From the NCBI GenBank assembly GCA_938092125.1, contig CALKMQ010000004.1, positions 1 to 15,227 on the forward strand: a stretch of 15,227 nt of DNA, in the 5' to 3' direction. A model generated the notes under the pieces. That model was not told the origin of the DNA, did not search any database, and saw nothing but the letters and a program-made list of their open reading frames with translations. The DNA is from an uncultured bacterium (lineage in GTDB: Bacteria; Fidelibacterota; Marinisomatia; Marinisomatales; UBA1611). The position numbers were made by a program, and so were the translations under genes. Of the stretch, positions 1 through 8,160 are shown piece after piece (position 1 is the first letter of the stretch; every line of letters begins with the position of its first letter).

Positions 1-372
1 TTTCCCAGTTAGAGCATCAAAAGACACGACTTTTCCAGCGCCACCCGTCATTTCTTCAGTGCTTGTAGCACTTAATCTATCTGGTAATTGCAATTCAAAA
101 GTCCACTTAAGCTTTGTAGATCTATCTAAATCAAGTTGTCCGGATCTCTCTAATTGTTCAACGTCACCAGGCCATTCGCCCTTAGTCTGATAATACATTT
201 TTGCTGCATTATGGACATTTGACATTACCGTCCTCGCTTCCGAAGCATATGAGCTCTGGACGTAATCAAGATAGATTGGAAGCGCTATTGCAGCTAAAAT
301 CGCAACAATAACAACTACAACCATAATTTCTATCATCGTAAAGCCAGACCGCACTTTTTTTAATACTTTCAT
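1..372 (-). CDS. Type IV pilin-like prepilin (partial, C-terminus off the left edge)
   Basis: The frame is open for 124 codons from an ATG at 372-370 to the window edge, so the C-terminus is missing. The N-terminus is a class III prepilin signal: a short basic leader (MKVLKKVRSG), a prepilin-peptidase site after Gly10, then mature Phe1 and Glu5 (FTMIE) and a hydrophobic helix of about 20 residues rich in Val, Ile and Ala ending near ALPIYLDY. Glu5 is the residue that aligns subunits during pilus or pseudopilus assembly. The globular part begins with a conserved-looking YYQTKGEWP stretch that is common in pilins and GspG-like pseudopilins. The protein would be inserted in the inner membrane, processed by PilD and polymerised. 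Major pilin, minor pilin and type II secretion pseudopilin cannot be separated from this fragment. It lies 133 bp downstream of the M6 protease gene on the same strand. Confidence 0.92.
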   Translation of the reverse strand, partial: MKVLKKVRSGFTMIEIMVVVVIVAILAAIALPIYLDYVQSSYASEARTVMSNVHNAAKMYYQTKGEWPGDVEQLERSGQLDLDRSTKLKWTFELQLPDRLSATSTEEMTGGAGKVVSFDALTGK

Positions 373-377
373 AAGAA

Positions 378-382
378 CTCCT
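378..382 (-). promoter_or_regulatory. Shine-Dalgarno site of the prepilin gene
   Basis: On the minus strand the sequence reads AGGAG, 5 nt before the ATG at 372. It fixes the start codon and is the only strong Shine-Dalgarno match among the genes of this window, so the prepilin may be translated at a high level. The rest of the 373-505 gap is AT-rich. I see no convincing -35/-10 pair or terminator hairpin in it. Confidence 0.8.
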
Positions 383-505
383 TTAATTAAAATTAATTAT
401 CTATAAACTAACAACAGATTAAGATAAGGATAAGAAACCTACAAATTTGCACAGATCAATATAATAACGAGTCATAGAGGAAAAACACTCACAAATATCT
501 TTTAT

Positions 506-3500
506 TTATTTAATAAGAACTGTTTTAAAATGCTTAGAATATGATTCGCTCGTAAAGTGAATTAAGTATATACCAGAAGGCACTAAGGAACCGAAGTCGT
601 CATAACCATGCCATTTTACTTGATAGGAACCCTTATCTTTTAAGTTATCATTTAATATTGTTCTAACTTTCCGCCCAAGCAAATCAATAACAACTAAATC
701 AACTGAAGACTCCTTTGGTAAATTAAAATTTATAGTAGTGGCAGAATTAAAAGGATTTGGATAGCTTGGAAATAGCTTGAACTCATCAAGTATAAATTCA
801 TCCCCGATTGAACTTAGAGATCCAGACATATTGTATATAACACCGTTAAAATCTATTTCTTCAACACTTAATAGAGTATCAGCTCCGTCCCTATTTGAAA
901 ATAAATCTACAACAAAAGGTTTGTAATTATTCCAATCAGCACTTTCAAAAATAGCATATTCACCATAATCACCTGAAAAGATAGCCCGGTCAATTCCTCC
1001 CCTGCCGTCAAAATAATCATTGTATCCTTTACCAGTAAATTGATTGGAACCCGAATTTCCAAAAACAATATTATTAAAATCGTTGCCAATAATTTCAACA
1101 TCATTTTCGCCTGAAATACTAACATTTTGAAGATACCTAGATCTATTTGTGTAAGACAGGCTGGGGTCGAAAGTCATGCTAAAAGACCCTTCAAAAGTAT
1201 AAGGAAGGTCAACATTATAACGAAAGCTTTCTCCAAAAAACTCTCTAACTAGATCCGCTCCGAGTGAATCGCCATCAACCATTTGTTCACGATTGGTAAA
1301 GTGATATTCTTGTCCACCTGCCCAACCATTTTGTCCAGGGTCATGAGCCCAAAGACCAAAATAAACTTCCATCGCTAAGGCAAAATACTCGTCATCATAA
1401 TCCTCAATTAGAATATCAGAAAGAGGAACGTAAAAACCATTTTCAATAGCGTTATTCATAGCCTGATCAATTGCTAACTGCATTGAAGGAAGAGCGTTAA
1501 CTATTCCATAATAGTGAACAAAATGTAATACTTCTTCATATGTAGCATCTCTTTTAGTGCTATTCATGTAATCATTCGTTCCTTCATAAAAAATTTCTGT
1601 ACCAAGAATATCTTGACCTTTCGCTCCACTATTAAACAGTAATTGAACATTCGGGTTTTCATATTCACTTTCATCGCTTAATAGCGCTAAAAACGCATTA
1701 CTCATTGAAACAGCATTAATTATAGATGTTTTGTTTGTGCCCCAACCCGAGCCAACAACGTCGGATAAAAACTCTTTTAGAATCTTTTTAACGTGCAGAA
1801 TTTGACTGATTGAGATTCCTTCTTGTGCTAATATGGGAACTACAACACCTTCTGATCTTTCTAAATGAGTATATTTTTCAAATACTGCTGAGATTCTGGT
1901 ATCTACATTATCTGGAAGACTAACTATTCCCAGTGTATCTTGATTTATATCAATAAATGGTAAAACTATCGAAGTATTCTCACCAGAGATTTCTAATTCT
2001 ATCGGCACTGTTTGAGATTCAACTTGATCTGATGAAACCGTCAATGAACTGTAATAACTACCAACCTCCATGCCGTTAGTATTTACCATAAGGTTAATAT
2101 TAAATGATTGCCCTCCGGCTAGTAGTCCACTCATTTCTCCGGTCTGAGTTCCAACCGTTAGCCACTCAGATTGACTGGCTTTCGATACAAATATACTTCG
2201 TTGACTAGCTAAAATATCTTCATCAAAAGAAATTAATGAACCATTACTACCATTTTCGTCCTGAAAACCAATTGTTGCAGAACTAGAACTCCCAATGATT
2301 TCATTATAGTTAAGTTGAAAAGAGCCATTTTGATGTAATACTACTTGAAAATCAAACTCTCCAGCGACAGCATTGTTTTGCCAAGTAACAACATTATCGT
2401 ACCAAATAACAAAGTAGCCATTTTCAGTATCAGTGTAGTAATAGACATTACCAGCAGATGATGTATTCCCATTATCATTAATAGGGTTTAAATCATCCCA
2501 CATAGCCATTATTGCTAGTTTAGGTGCATCACCACTAGGTATACTTATATTTGACCAGCTTGGACTATCTTCACCAAAACCTATCCAGCCATTTGGATTT
2601 ATTAAAACTTCAGAATATTCACTATCAAAAAACGGAAAATTAAATCCTATCGATATTGGACTTGGCGAATCATCATTATTTATAAACTGAACCTGCGTAC
2701 CCGAATTTTCAATATTAATCCAACTAAAATCTAAAGAAGTATCAGCAGATGAAGACGACCAGTAATAACCACCCCCATCGGGACCATTAACGGGATTCGA
2801 AAAAGGTAAATTTGCAGAGCTTAATTCAAACATTAGTAACGTTTCTGATTCACCGCCATTTACCAAAGCAATATTTTGAGATTGGAATTCGCCAGGTTCC
2901 AAATTAAAAGAGATATTTTCTTGGCTTAATTCAATTGTTGGAGATCCCATTGAAACTGTAAAAGAAATCGTTTCTCCACCTTCTCCAACATTTAATAAAT
3001 TCAAACCACCACTTGCTCCAACACCATCATTGTATAAATATGGCTCAGGATTAGAAAAATCATTTATTTCAATATGCGACCATGAAGCATTATAAGGCGC
3101 AGAAACAAAACTCCCTTGCGATGTAAGCGTTCCTCCCGGCCTATAAAGATATATTTCATCTGGTGGACCTTGAGCGTTTCCATTTCCAGCTTCCGTGTTA
3201 ATACGGTATACGAGCAAACCATCTCTAGAGCCAGGCGTGTTGGAGTCATACCGACCTTCTTTCACTCTATATTCAACGACATAATACTCTGTTTCACTGT
3301 TAGGTGATGCGATTTTGAAAGCCACGTTTTCTTGCTGTTGAAGCGGATTTAACGTGTATCTACCGGAAGAGTTAATTTCAGGAATTTCTGGCAGCCAATC
3401 TCCATACTTCCATTTTAAAAATGCACCCATATATTGTGGAGGGTTTGATGTACTTTCCATAATATCCCAACCTCCAACAGCATCTGGGGCGCCTCCTCCA

Positions 3501-4474
3501 TCATAATGATATAAGTCTGGAGCGCCTAGCACATGGAAAAACTCGTGACATAAAACACCTGCAGTAAAATAGGAACTTTCGGTTAACTCAAATGTGTAGT
3601 CATACACTCTAGCGCCATTAATATAAACATCATATGAATATAATGCCCAACGGTGAGGCCATAAAAGCTCAGACCACCCATCAACATTACCATTGACACT
3701 AAAAGATAGAGCATCAACATACCCATCGTTATTTGCATCGATATTTAAATCTTCAGGAACAGAGTTCTGTATTCCTAATACAGCATCTCTAAGTAAAGAA
3801 TGCTCCCTAGTGGCTCTCTCATCATCTGTTTGATAACCTTCTGTATTTGTTGCAGAGTAAGGACTATAATATCCTCGGTTTCTACTATCAGTGTAAGATG
3901 TATTGGAACCTAGAATGCTTGGGGGATAATGGTAAGTGTCAACAGTTAGCGTCCCATAAGAAACCTCATAAAAATAATCTTTTATTGAAGCTTCTGTAGT
4001 TGAGTTAAAAGGGACATCATAATAATCTCGATTAAATGGGAAATTTGGATCATCAGCAAACTTTATAAAAACATTTAACTGTGATAAGTTACCAGACGTA
4101 GGCGCATCACGGCCATTTCTGTAAGACATACTCTGCTCATAATATTCTTTTTTTTCTAAATACTTGTCTTTACTAACATTTAACCCAGGTATTAAACCTG
4201 TTCGTTTGGGATCAACCAGCCCCACCTTGTATTCCGAGGGAAGAATGTCATCAACGATCTTTTCAGCATAATAAAAATCGCCATCATTAGGGTTTAAAAC
4301 TATTGTGTAATCATCTTTATCATGCAACCTGTGAGCATACTGATCTCCAGAAGCAAACAATTCAAGTTCTTGACCATTAGACTGTTTTATTTTTTGAGGG
4401 ATATTTTCAAGCCACGTAGCATTAGCTTGAGTAAAAAGGATAATTAAATAAATGAAATTTTTAATTTGCGACAC
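506..4474 (-). CDS. Secreted M6-family zinc metalloprotease with accessory, RTX-like and T9SS-type sorting domains
   Basis: The protein has 1322 residues and starts at GTG 4474, the only plausible start, 31 nt after the upstream stop. A signal peptide covers residues 1-19, with a cut after A-N-A. Residues about 35-115 resemble the M6 propeptide. The catalytic domain (about 125-510) holds the zinc motif HEFFHVLGAPD (His310, Glu311, His314, Asp320) and a Met-turn GGWDIM at 334-339, as in immune inhibitor A-type peptidases. Two beta-sandwich segments follow: residues 511-760, with an INPNGWIGFG strand, and 770-830, BACON-like. Residues about 839-1095 form an unassigned domain with EEVLH at 980-984. 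Degenerate RTX nonapeptides (1130-1166) and a typical post-RTX stretch (1167-1216) come next. The end (1232-1322) is a sorting domain with SYPNPFN, SGIY and a basic tail. Known family role: extracellular protein degradation. The zinc site is intact, so activity is likely. Confidence 0.93.
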   Translation of the reverse strand: MSQIKNFIYLIILFTQANATWLENIPQKIKQSNGQELELFASGDQYAHRLHDKDDYTIVLNPNDGDFYYAEKIVDDILPSEYKVGLVDPKRTGLIPGLNVSKDKYLEKKEYYEQSMSYRNGRDAPTSGNLSQLNVFIKFADDPNFPFNRDYYDVPFNSTTEASIKDYFYEVSYGTLTVDTYHYPPSILGSNTSYTDSRNRGYYSPYSATNTEGYQTDDERATREHSLLRDAVLGIQNSVPEDLNIDANNDGYVDALSFSVNGNVDGWSELLWPHRWALYSYDVYINGARVYDYTFELTESSYFTAGVLCHEFFHVLGAPDLYHYDGGGAPDAVGGWDIMESTSNPPQYMGAFLKWKYGDWLPEIPEINSSGRYTLNPLQQQENVAFKIASPNSETEYYVVEYRVKEGRYDSNTPGSRDGLLVYRINTEAGNGNAQGPPDEIYLYRPGGTLTSQGSFVSAPYNASWSHIEINDFSNPEPYLYNDGVGASGGLNLLNVGEGGETISFTVSMGSPTIELSQENISFNLEPGEFQSQNIALVNGGESETLLMFELSSANLPFSNPVNGPDGGGYYWSSSSADTSLDFSWINIENSGTQVQFINNDDSPSPISIGFNFPFFDSEYSEVLINPNGWIGFGEDSPSWSNISIPSGDAPKLAIMAMWDDLNPINDNGNTSSAGNVYYYTDTENGYFVIWYDNVVTWQNNAVAGEFDFQVVLHQNGSFQLNYNEIIGSSSSATIGFQDENGSNGSLISFDEDILASQRSIFVSKASQSEWLTVGTQTGEMSGLLAGGQSFNINLMVNTNGMEVGSYYSSLTVSSDQVESQTVPIELEISGENTSIVLPFIDINQDTLGIVSLPDNVDTRISAVFEKYTHLERSEGVVVPILAQEGISISQILHVKKILKEFLSDVVGSGWGTNKTSIINAVSMSNAFLALLSDESEYENPNVQLLFNSGAKGQDILGTEIFYEGTNDYMNSTKRDATYEEVLHFVHYYGIVNALPSMQLAIDQAMNNAIENGFYVPLSDILIEDYDDEYFALAMEVYFGLWAHDPGQNGWAGGQEYHFTNREQMVDGDSLGADLVREFFGESFRYNVDLPYTFEGSFSMTFDPSLSYTNRSRYLQNVSISGENDVEIIGNDFNNIVFGNSGSNQFTGKGYNDYFDGRGGIDRAIFSGDYGEYAIFESADWNNYKPFVVDLFSNRDGADTLLSVEEIDFNGVIYNMSGSLSSIGDEFILDEFKLFPSYPNPFNSATTINFNLPKESSVDLVVIDLLGRKVRTILNDNLKDKGSYQVKWHGYDDFGSLVPSGIYLIHFTSESYSKHFKTVLIK

Positions 4475-4505
4475 TAGGTATTTATTAAAATATCTTAAAT
4501 AAACG

Positions 4506-5249
4506 CTATTTAAGTAAAATCATTTTTGTTGAAGCCACAATTTCGTCATTTAATATTAATTTGCAGAAATACAACCCCGAACTCATTTCATTACCATTTT
4601 GGTTTATACCATCCCATTGAAATGAGAATTCTCCCGGATTTAAAATACCTTTAAAAACCTCTTTAACAAATGCGCCATTTGAATCGTAAATATTAACTAG
4701 GACTTCGCCTGCGTTATTAACTGAAACTGGAATATTTGTTGTTGGGTTAAATGGATTTGGATAATTAGGTTTTAATTTTACGGTATTAGGAATATAATTT
4801 GACATCAATTCAAGTGAAGCGGTAGTAACACTGAGTTTGTGAATAGTTGTACTATCACTTGAGATATATTCAAGAAACATCCTTCCAGGAGTGTAATCTA
4901 ATATTTTATAGGCCAGGTTTTGAGTACCGATTATCCCAAGCGGCGTATTAAATCTTCTTGAAAAAGTTATAATATTATTATCTTTATCATAGGAAAAATG
5001 GTGATCAGCCCAATCTAGGTAACCGTTAAAAATAAAATAAGAATTAGAGACATAAACTAGACTCGAATCCTCAACATCATTTGTTCGAATGTTAATGTAA
5101 ATCTGTCTGTCCTGATAATTTGATGAGGGGCTATTGAGTGACTCATAACCTTCCCAATTACCAGCAAAATCGCCAAGATCAGATGCGCTGATGAAAACAG
5201 TCAATGAAACAAGACAAAATATTTTCTTTTTAAAATTAAACAATTTCAT
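4506..5249 (-). CDS. Small secreted protein with unrecognised beta-rich body and T9SS-type sorting domain
   Basis: The preferred start is ATG 5249, giving 247 residues. It places a textbook signal peptide at the N-terminus: basic MKLFNFKKK, a hydrophobic core, and a cut near SA-SD at residues 21-24. A TTG at 5273 would add eight residues ahead of it and is less likely. The body (about 25-150) opens with DFAGNWEGYE and continues with alternating polar and aromatic strands. This resembles the start of lipocalin-like or other small beta-barrel domains (G-x-W near the N-terminus), but I cannot name a family. Residues 157-247 are a FlgD-like sorting domain: NYPNPFNP at 162-169, QWDG at 211-214, SSGLY at 223-227, and a tail ending in Lys. 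The product should be exported to the periplasm and then to the surface or medium. The M6 protease gene starts 31 nt after its stop, so the two are probably cotranscribed. Confidence 0.88.
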   Translation of the reverse strand: MKLFNFKKKIFCLVSLTVFISASDLGDFAGNWEGYESLNSPSSNYQDRQIYINIRTNDVEDSSLVYVSNSYFIFNGYLDWADHHFSYDKDNNIITFSRRFNTPLGIIGTQNLAYKILDYTPGRMFLEYISSDSTTIHKLSVTTASLELMSNYIPNTVKLKPNYPNPFNPTTNIPVSVNNAGEVLVNIYDSNGAFVKEVFKGILNPGEFSFQWDGINQNGNEMSSGLYFCKLILNDEIVASTKMILLK

Positions 5250-5303
5250 AATAACGAGAGCTAAATATAACAATAATCCACTCTTTATAAGCAGAAAGTT
5301 AGA

Positions 5304-5329
5304 TTTTTTTTAAAATTGTTTAAAAAAAA
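5304..5329 (-). terminator. Possible A/T-only hairpin after the beta-helix gene
   Basis: TTTTTTTTAAA at 5304-5314 and TTTAAAAAAAA at 5319-5329 form a perfect 11-bp inverted repeat around a 4-nt loop. It sits between the stop of the beta-helix gene (5359) and the start of the next minus-strand gene (5249). The stem has no G:C pair, so it would be a weak intrinsic terminator at best. It may simply reflect low-complexity AT sequence, or a flexible or curved promoter-proximal element for the downstream gene. Confidence 0.25.
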
Positions 5330-5358
5330 CAAAAAATTACTTAAAAACTAATGATACC

Positions 5359-8040
5359 TTACTTTGATAAAACCATTTTCATACTCATAACCTCATCACC
5401 ATTTGACAATCTGTAAAGGTAAACACCTGATGCAACTTTATTATTATTTTTATCATAGCCATCCCATGCTAACGCATGATCACCGCTTGGCATATAACCA
5501 TTGACTAACTCCTTGACGAGAGTACCATTTATCGAGAATATTGATAGATTGATGATATTGGCTTTTGCCATGGTGTATCTAATAGTTGTTTTTGGGTTAA
5601 AAGGATTTGGATAATTTTGGTAAAGCTTATAGTTCATAGGCAATAGATTATCATTTAAACTAAGTTGTTGGCTGCAGGTTTGTTCAATTGCACCAATAAA
5701 ACTTGAAGATTCGCTCGCGACAAGACAACTTGAGTTTTCTTGAAGTGCAAAATTGCCATTAGAAACATTACAAAAGAGTGGATCGGCATCAAAGTTCCCT
5801 AGGCCCCAGTTTAAAATTATATTTGGGTTTTCAGAAAGATAGTTTTCTCCTCCATAAAAATCTGAAAATTCTATGGAAACCATACTTGACTGATTGCCAG
5901 CAGATACATACAAACTATTTTCTCCGTTCTCCCAGACTATTGAATTTTTTATCGTCAAAGCAGATTCTCTTAGATTTAATGCAGCACCATAATTGGAAAC
6001 ATGTCCAGCAATAGTACTATTTTGGACATCCAATAAACCATTGTAAGAGACCAAGGCTCCTCCAAAATCTAGACCTGAATTTCCAAAAATAGCACATTCA
6101 CTAATAAAAAAACTATTACCACTCTGATATACAGCGCCTCCTTCAATTAACGCATAATTTCGTTTCAAATCTGACATTGCTATATCAAAATTTGAATCTT
6201 CAGAATAAATCCCAGCACCCCAATATGCTAGATTGCTATCGAGCGATGAACTAATAATATTGACAGAAGAACCCGTTGCATAAATACCTCCACCAAAATT
6301 AGCGCCGTTATTAAAAACAGTAATATCAAACAGTTCAACATCAGACTGATTTATATACAAACCGCCACCTACTTCAGCAGTGTTGTTTTCAACAAAAATC
6401 CCTGAAAGCTTTGGGCTTGAGTTCTCTATATATATACCCCCACCTATTTGACTCTGTCCTCCAGAAAAAGTCATATTTTTAATTTCAACATTAGCAGCAT
6501 CTTGCCCTACTAATTCAATGCATGAACCACCTAAAGGCCCAACAGAAATTATTGTCTGCGAAGAGATAGTATCGCTATCTAATTCTTCAGCTCTAGATTC
6601 AAAAACTATTTGCTTTGATAAAAAGTCAAATGATTCAATATATTCGCCAGCAAACAATCTTACGGTATCCCCGTCAACAGAAACATCGATTGCTTTTTGA
6701 ATGGATGAAAAAGGAGTTTCTACGGAACCGTCACTTGAATCATTTCCTAATTCACTCACATACCAAACAGGACCAGTATTGATAGGTCCACATCCAGCAC
6801 CTAGAAACCCAACCAAACCGCCATCAGAAGAGCCATCAATACATGAAGAGTTCTCTCGAACACTATAATCACCAGCCTCCCCATTACAAAAATAAGGATC
6901 ACCTTCGATCATCCCTTGTCCCCAATTCAAATCGCCATTATTATTATCCTCAACGCCATTTTGATTATTTTGAACCAAACTATATGATATTGTTAGTTCT
7001 ACTTCATCGCCACTATCACGAAAATAGAACTGAGAATCTCCATTTTCCCAAAATACACTATTTGAAACAATTAAGTCGGAGTTATCTCTGAGGTAGACTC
7101 CACCGCCTCCATCAAAGCCGGAAGTATTGAAAGCTAGTGTCATATTGCTAAAAACTGGATTTGAATTATTGCGCATATAAATACCACCGCCAGCGCTAGC
7201 AATATTTAAGGCGATCAGAGAAAAATCTAAGTTGGGATCAGCATTATTAATATAAAGTCCTCCACCAAGACCCTCAGCTTCGTTACTTATTATTTTTACA
7301 TTTGTGAAAACTGCATCCGCATTATCTTTTAAAACTATAGCACCTCCAGAATTAGCGGCAACATTTGTTCTAAATTCAACATTATTAAAGCTCGGGATTG
7401 ATTCATTTCGCAAATAGCAACCCGCGCCTAAATCAGCTTCATTTGAAATAAATTTGGTATTAGAAATAGATAGATTTGAAAACCTGGCATAAAGGCCTCC
7501 ACCTACGTCATCTGTTGAATTTTCAGATATTACACACCCTATAATTGTAGGAGAAGCTTCATAACAAAAAACTCCACCACCGCCACCTTCATCACCGGAA
7601 TTATTTGTAATAATTAAATCTTTCAATGTTGGCGCTGAACCTTTGCAATAAATACCACCACCATAAGTATAAAAAGTACCATTTTCATCTGGGTCCGCAA
7701 AAAATCCATTTCCATTTTGAATGGTAAATCCTTTCAATACTGAATTATTACCTTCATCATTATTGAAAACGACTACGGATCCATTTTCGCCACCATCTAT
7801 AATTGTTGAAGAAATTAAAAGCGAATCATTTTCAATTAGATAATTAGAGGTAAGAACAATACTTTTACCATTGAAATTTATGTTTTCTTGGTAAAACCCG
7901 GGTGAGACTAATATTGTATCTAACTCATTGGCACTATCTATCGCAAATTGAATAGATGAATAGTCATCAGGAACCAGTATTGTATCTGAGTAGATTGTCG
8001 AAAAAATTAAACATGAGATAATTATAATTTTATTTTTCAT
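5359..8040 (-). CDS. Secreted two-module right-handed beta-helix protein with T9SS-type sorting domain
   Basis: The protein has 893 residues and starts at ATG 8040. A signal peptide covers residues 1-18. Two similar parallel beta-helix modules follow, about 19-420 and 426-790. Each opens with a pectin-lyase-fold cap (SSIQFAID...GFYQENINF at 28-57; SSIQKAID...GEYIESFDF at 445-473). Each continues with rungs of about 22-25 residues marked by GGGIY/GGGLY and short Asn/Ser turns. Each closes with DP-x-FCN, ENSSC and a third Cys (385, 400, 417 and 757, 772, 789). Residues 804-893 are the sorting domain (NYPNPFNPKT, WDGYD, SGVY, Lys end). The family includes polysaccharide lyases and adhesins (DUF1565/choice-of-anchor Q style). 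I see no diagnostic catalytic residues, so a structural, adhesive or polysaccharide-binding role is as likely as enzymatic activity. It heads the minus-strand secretome block and diverges from pntAA. Confidence 0.93.
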   Translation of the reverse strand: MKNKIIIISCLIFSTIYSDTILVPDDYSSIQFAIDSANELDTILVSPGFYQENINFNGKSIVLTSNYLIENDSLLISSTIIDGGENGSVVVFNNDEGNNSVLKGFTIQNGNGFFADPDENGTFYTYGGGIYCKGSAPTLKDLIITNNSGDEGGGGGVFCYEASPTIIGCVISENSTDDVGGGLYARFSNLSISNTKFISNEADLGAGCYLRNESIPSFNNVEFRTNVAANSGGAIVLKDNADAVFTNVKIISNEAEGLGGGLYINNADPNLDFSLIALNIASAGGGIYMRNNSNPVFSNMTLAFNTSGFDGGGGVYLRDNSDLIVSNSVFWENGDSQFYFRDSGDEVELTISYSLVQNNQNGVEDNNNGDLNWGQGMIEGDPYFCNGEAGDYSVRENSSCIDGSSDGGLVGFLGAGCGPINTGPVWYVSELGNDSSDGSVETPFSSIQKAIDVSVDGDTVRLFAGEYIESFDFLSKQIVFESRAEELDSDTISSQTIISVGPLGGSCIELVGQDAANVEIKNMTFSGGQSQIGGGIYIENSSPKLSGIFVENNTAEVGGGLYINQSDVELFDITVFNNGANFGGGIYATGSSVNIISSSLDSNLAYWGAGIYSEDSNFDIAMSDLKRNYALIEGGAVYQSGNSFFISECAIFGNSGLDFGGALVSYNGLLDVQNSTIAGHVSNYGAALNLRESALTIKNSIVWENGENSLYVSAGNQSSMVSIEFSDFYGGENYLSENPNIILNWGLGNFDADPLFCNVSNGNFALQENSSCLVASESSSFIGAIEQTCSQQLSLNDNLLPMNYKLYQNYPNPFNPKTTIRYTMAKANIINLSIFSINGTLVKELVNGYMPSGDHALAWDGYDKNNNKVASGVYLYRLSNGDEVMSMKMVLSK

Positions 8041-8103
8041 TGAAATTTTATTTATTTTTACTTGAATTAGAAAAAGAATTTATTGTAAAAAATTTTATTG
8101 TTT

Positions 8104-8113
8104 AACAATTGTT
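8104..8113. repeat. Perfect 10-bp palindrome AACAATTGTT
   Basis: A perfect palindrome with no spacer in the centre of the divergent intergenic region. It overlaps the putative -35 of the minus-strand promoter, a suitable place for a dimeric regulator serving both genes. In such AT-rich DNA a 10-bp palindrome could also be chance. Confidence 0.3.
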
Positions 8114-8133
8114 CATTAATTTTTTTTTACTAA

Positions 8134-8149
8134 GTTCTGCGCTTAGAAC
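8134..8149. repeat. Inverted repeat GTTCT-N6-AGAAC upstream of pntAA
   Basis: Five-base arms (8134-8138 and 8145-8149) flank a GC-richer six-base centre (GCGCTT) in an otherwise A/T-only leader, 12-27 nt before the pntAA ATG. A second nested pair, CTAAG (8130-8134) and CTTAG (8142-8146), overlaps it, so either symmetry could be used. It may be an operator or a small RNA hairpin in the 5' leader. No regulator can be assigned. Confidence 0.35.
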
Positions 8150-8160
8150 ACTATAAATAA

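Larger units (their letters stand above)
8041..8160. promoter_or_regulatory. Divergent intergenic region between the beta-helix gene and pntAA
   Basis: These 120 bp must hold promoters for both directions. The sequence is extremely AT-rich. On the minus strand, TACAAT (8087-8082) is a 5/6 match to a -10 box, with TTGTTA (8108-8103) 15 bp upstream as a weak -35. No comparable plus-strand pair can be fixed. Two symmetric elements, described separately, lie at 8104-8113 and 8134-8149. Neither start codon has a Shine-Dalgarno sequence; both are preceded by A/T-rich leaders, as is common in Bacteroidota-like bacteria. Confidence 0.5.

Noticed and set aside
5250..5273. TTG start at 5273 for the small sorting-domain protein
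   Set aside because: It would put eight hydrophobic residues in front of a normal signal peptide that begins at ATG 5249 with MKLFNFKKK.
5778..7091. Plus-strand short frames opposite the beta-helix gene
   Set aside because: They lie in the shadow of a well-supported coding sequence with repeat periodicity, and their translations show no signal peptide, domain or initiation site.
8152..8157. TATAAA as a -10 box for pntAA
   Set aside because: It lies 3 nt before the ATG. A transcript from it would start inside the conserved MKISVPKE coding sequence, so it is more likely just the A-rich leader before the start codon.
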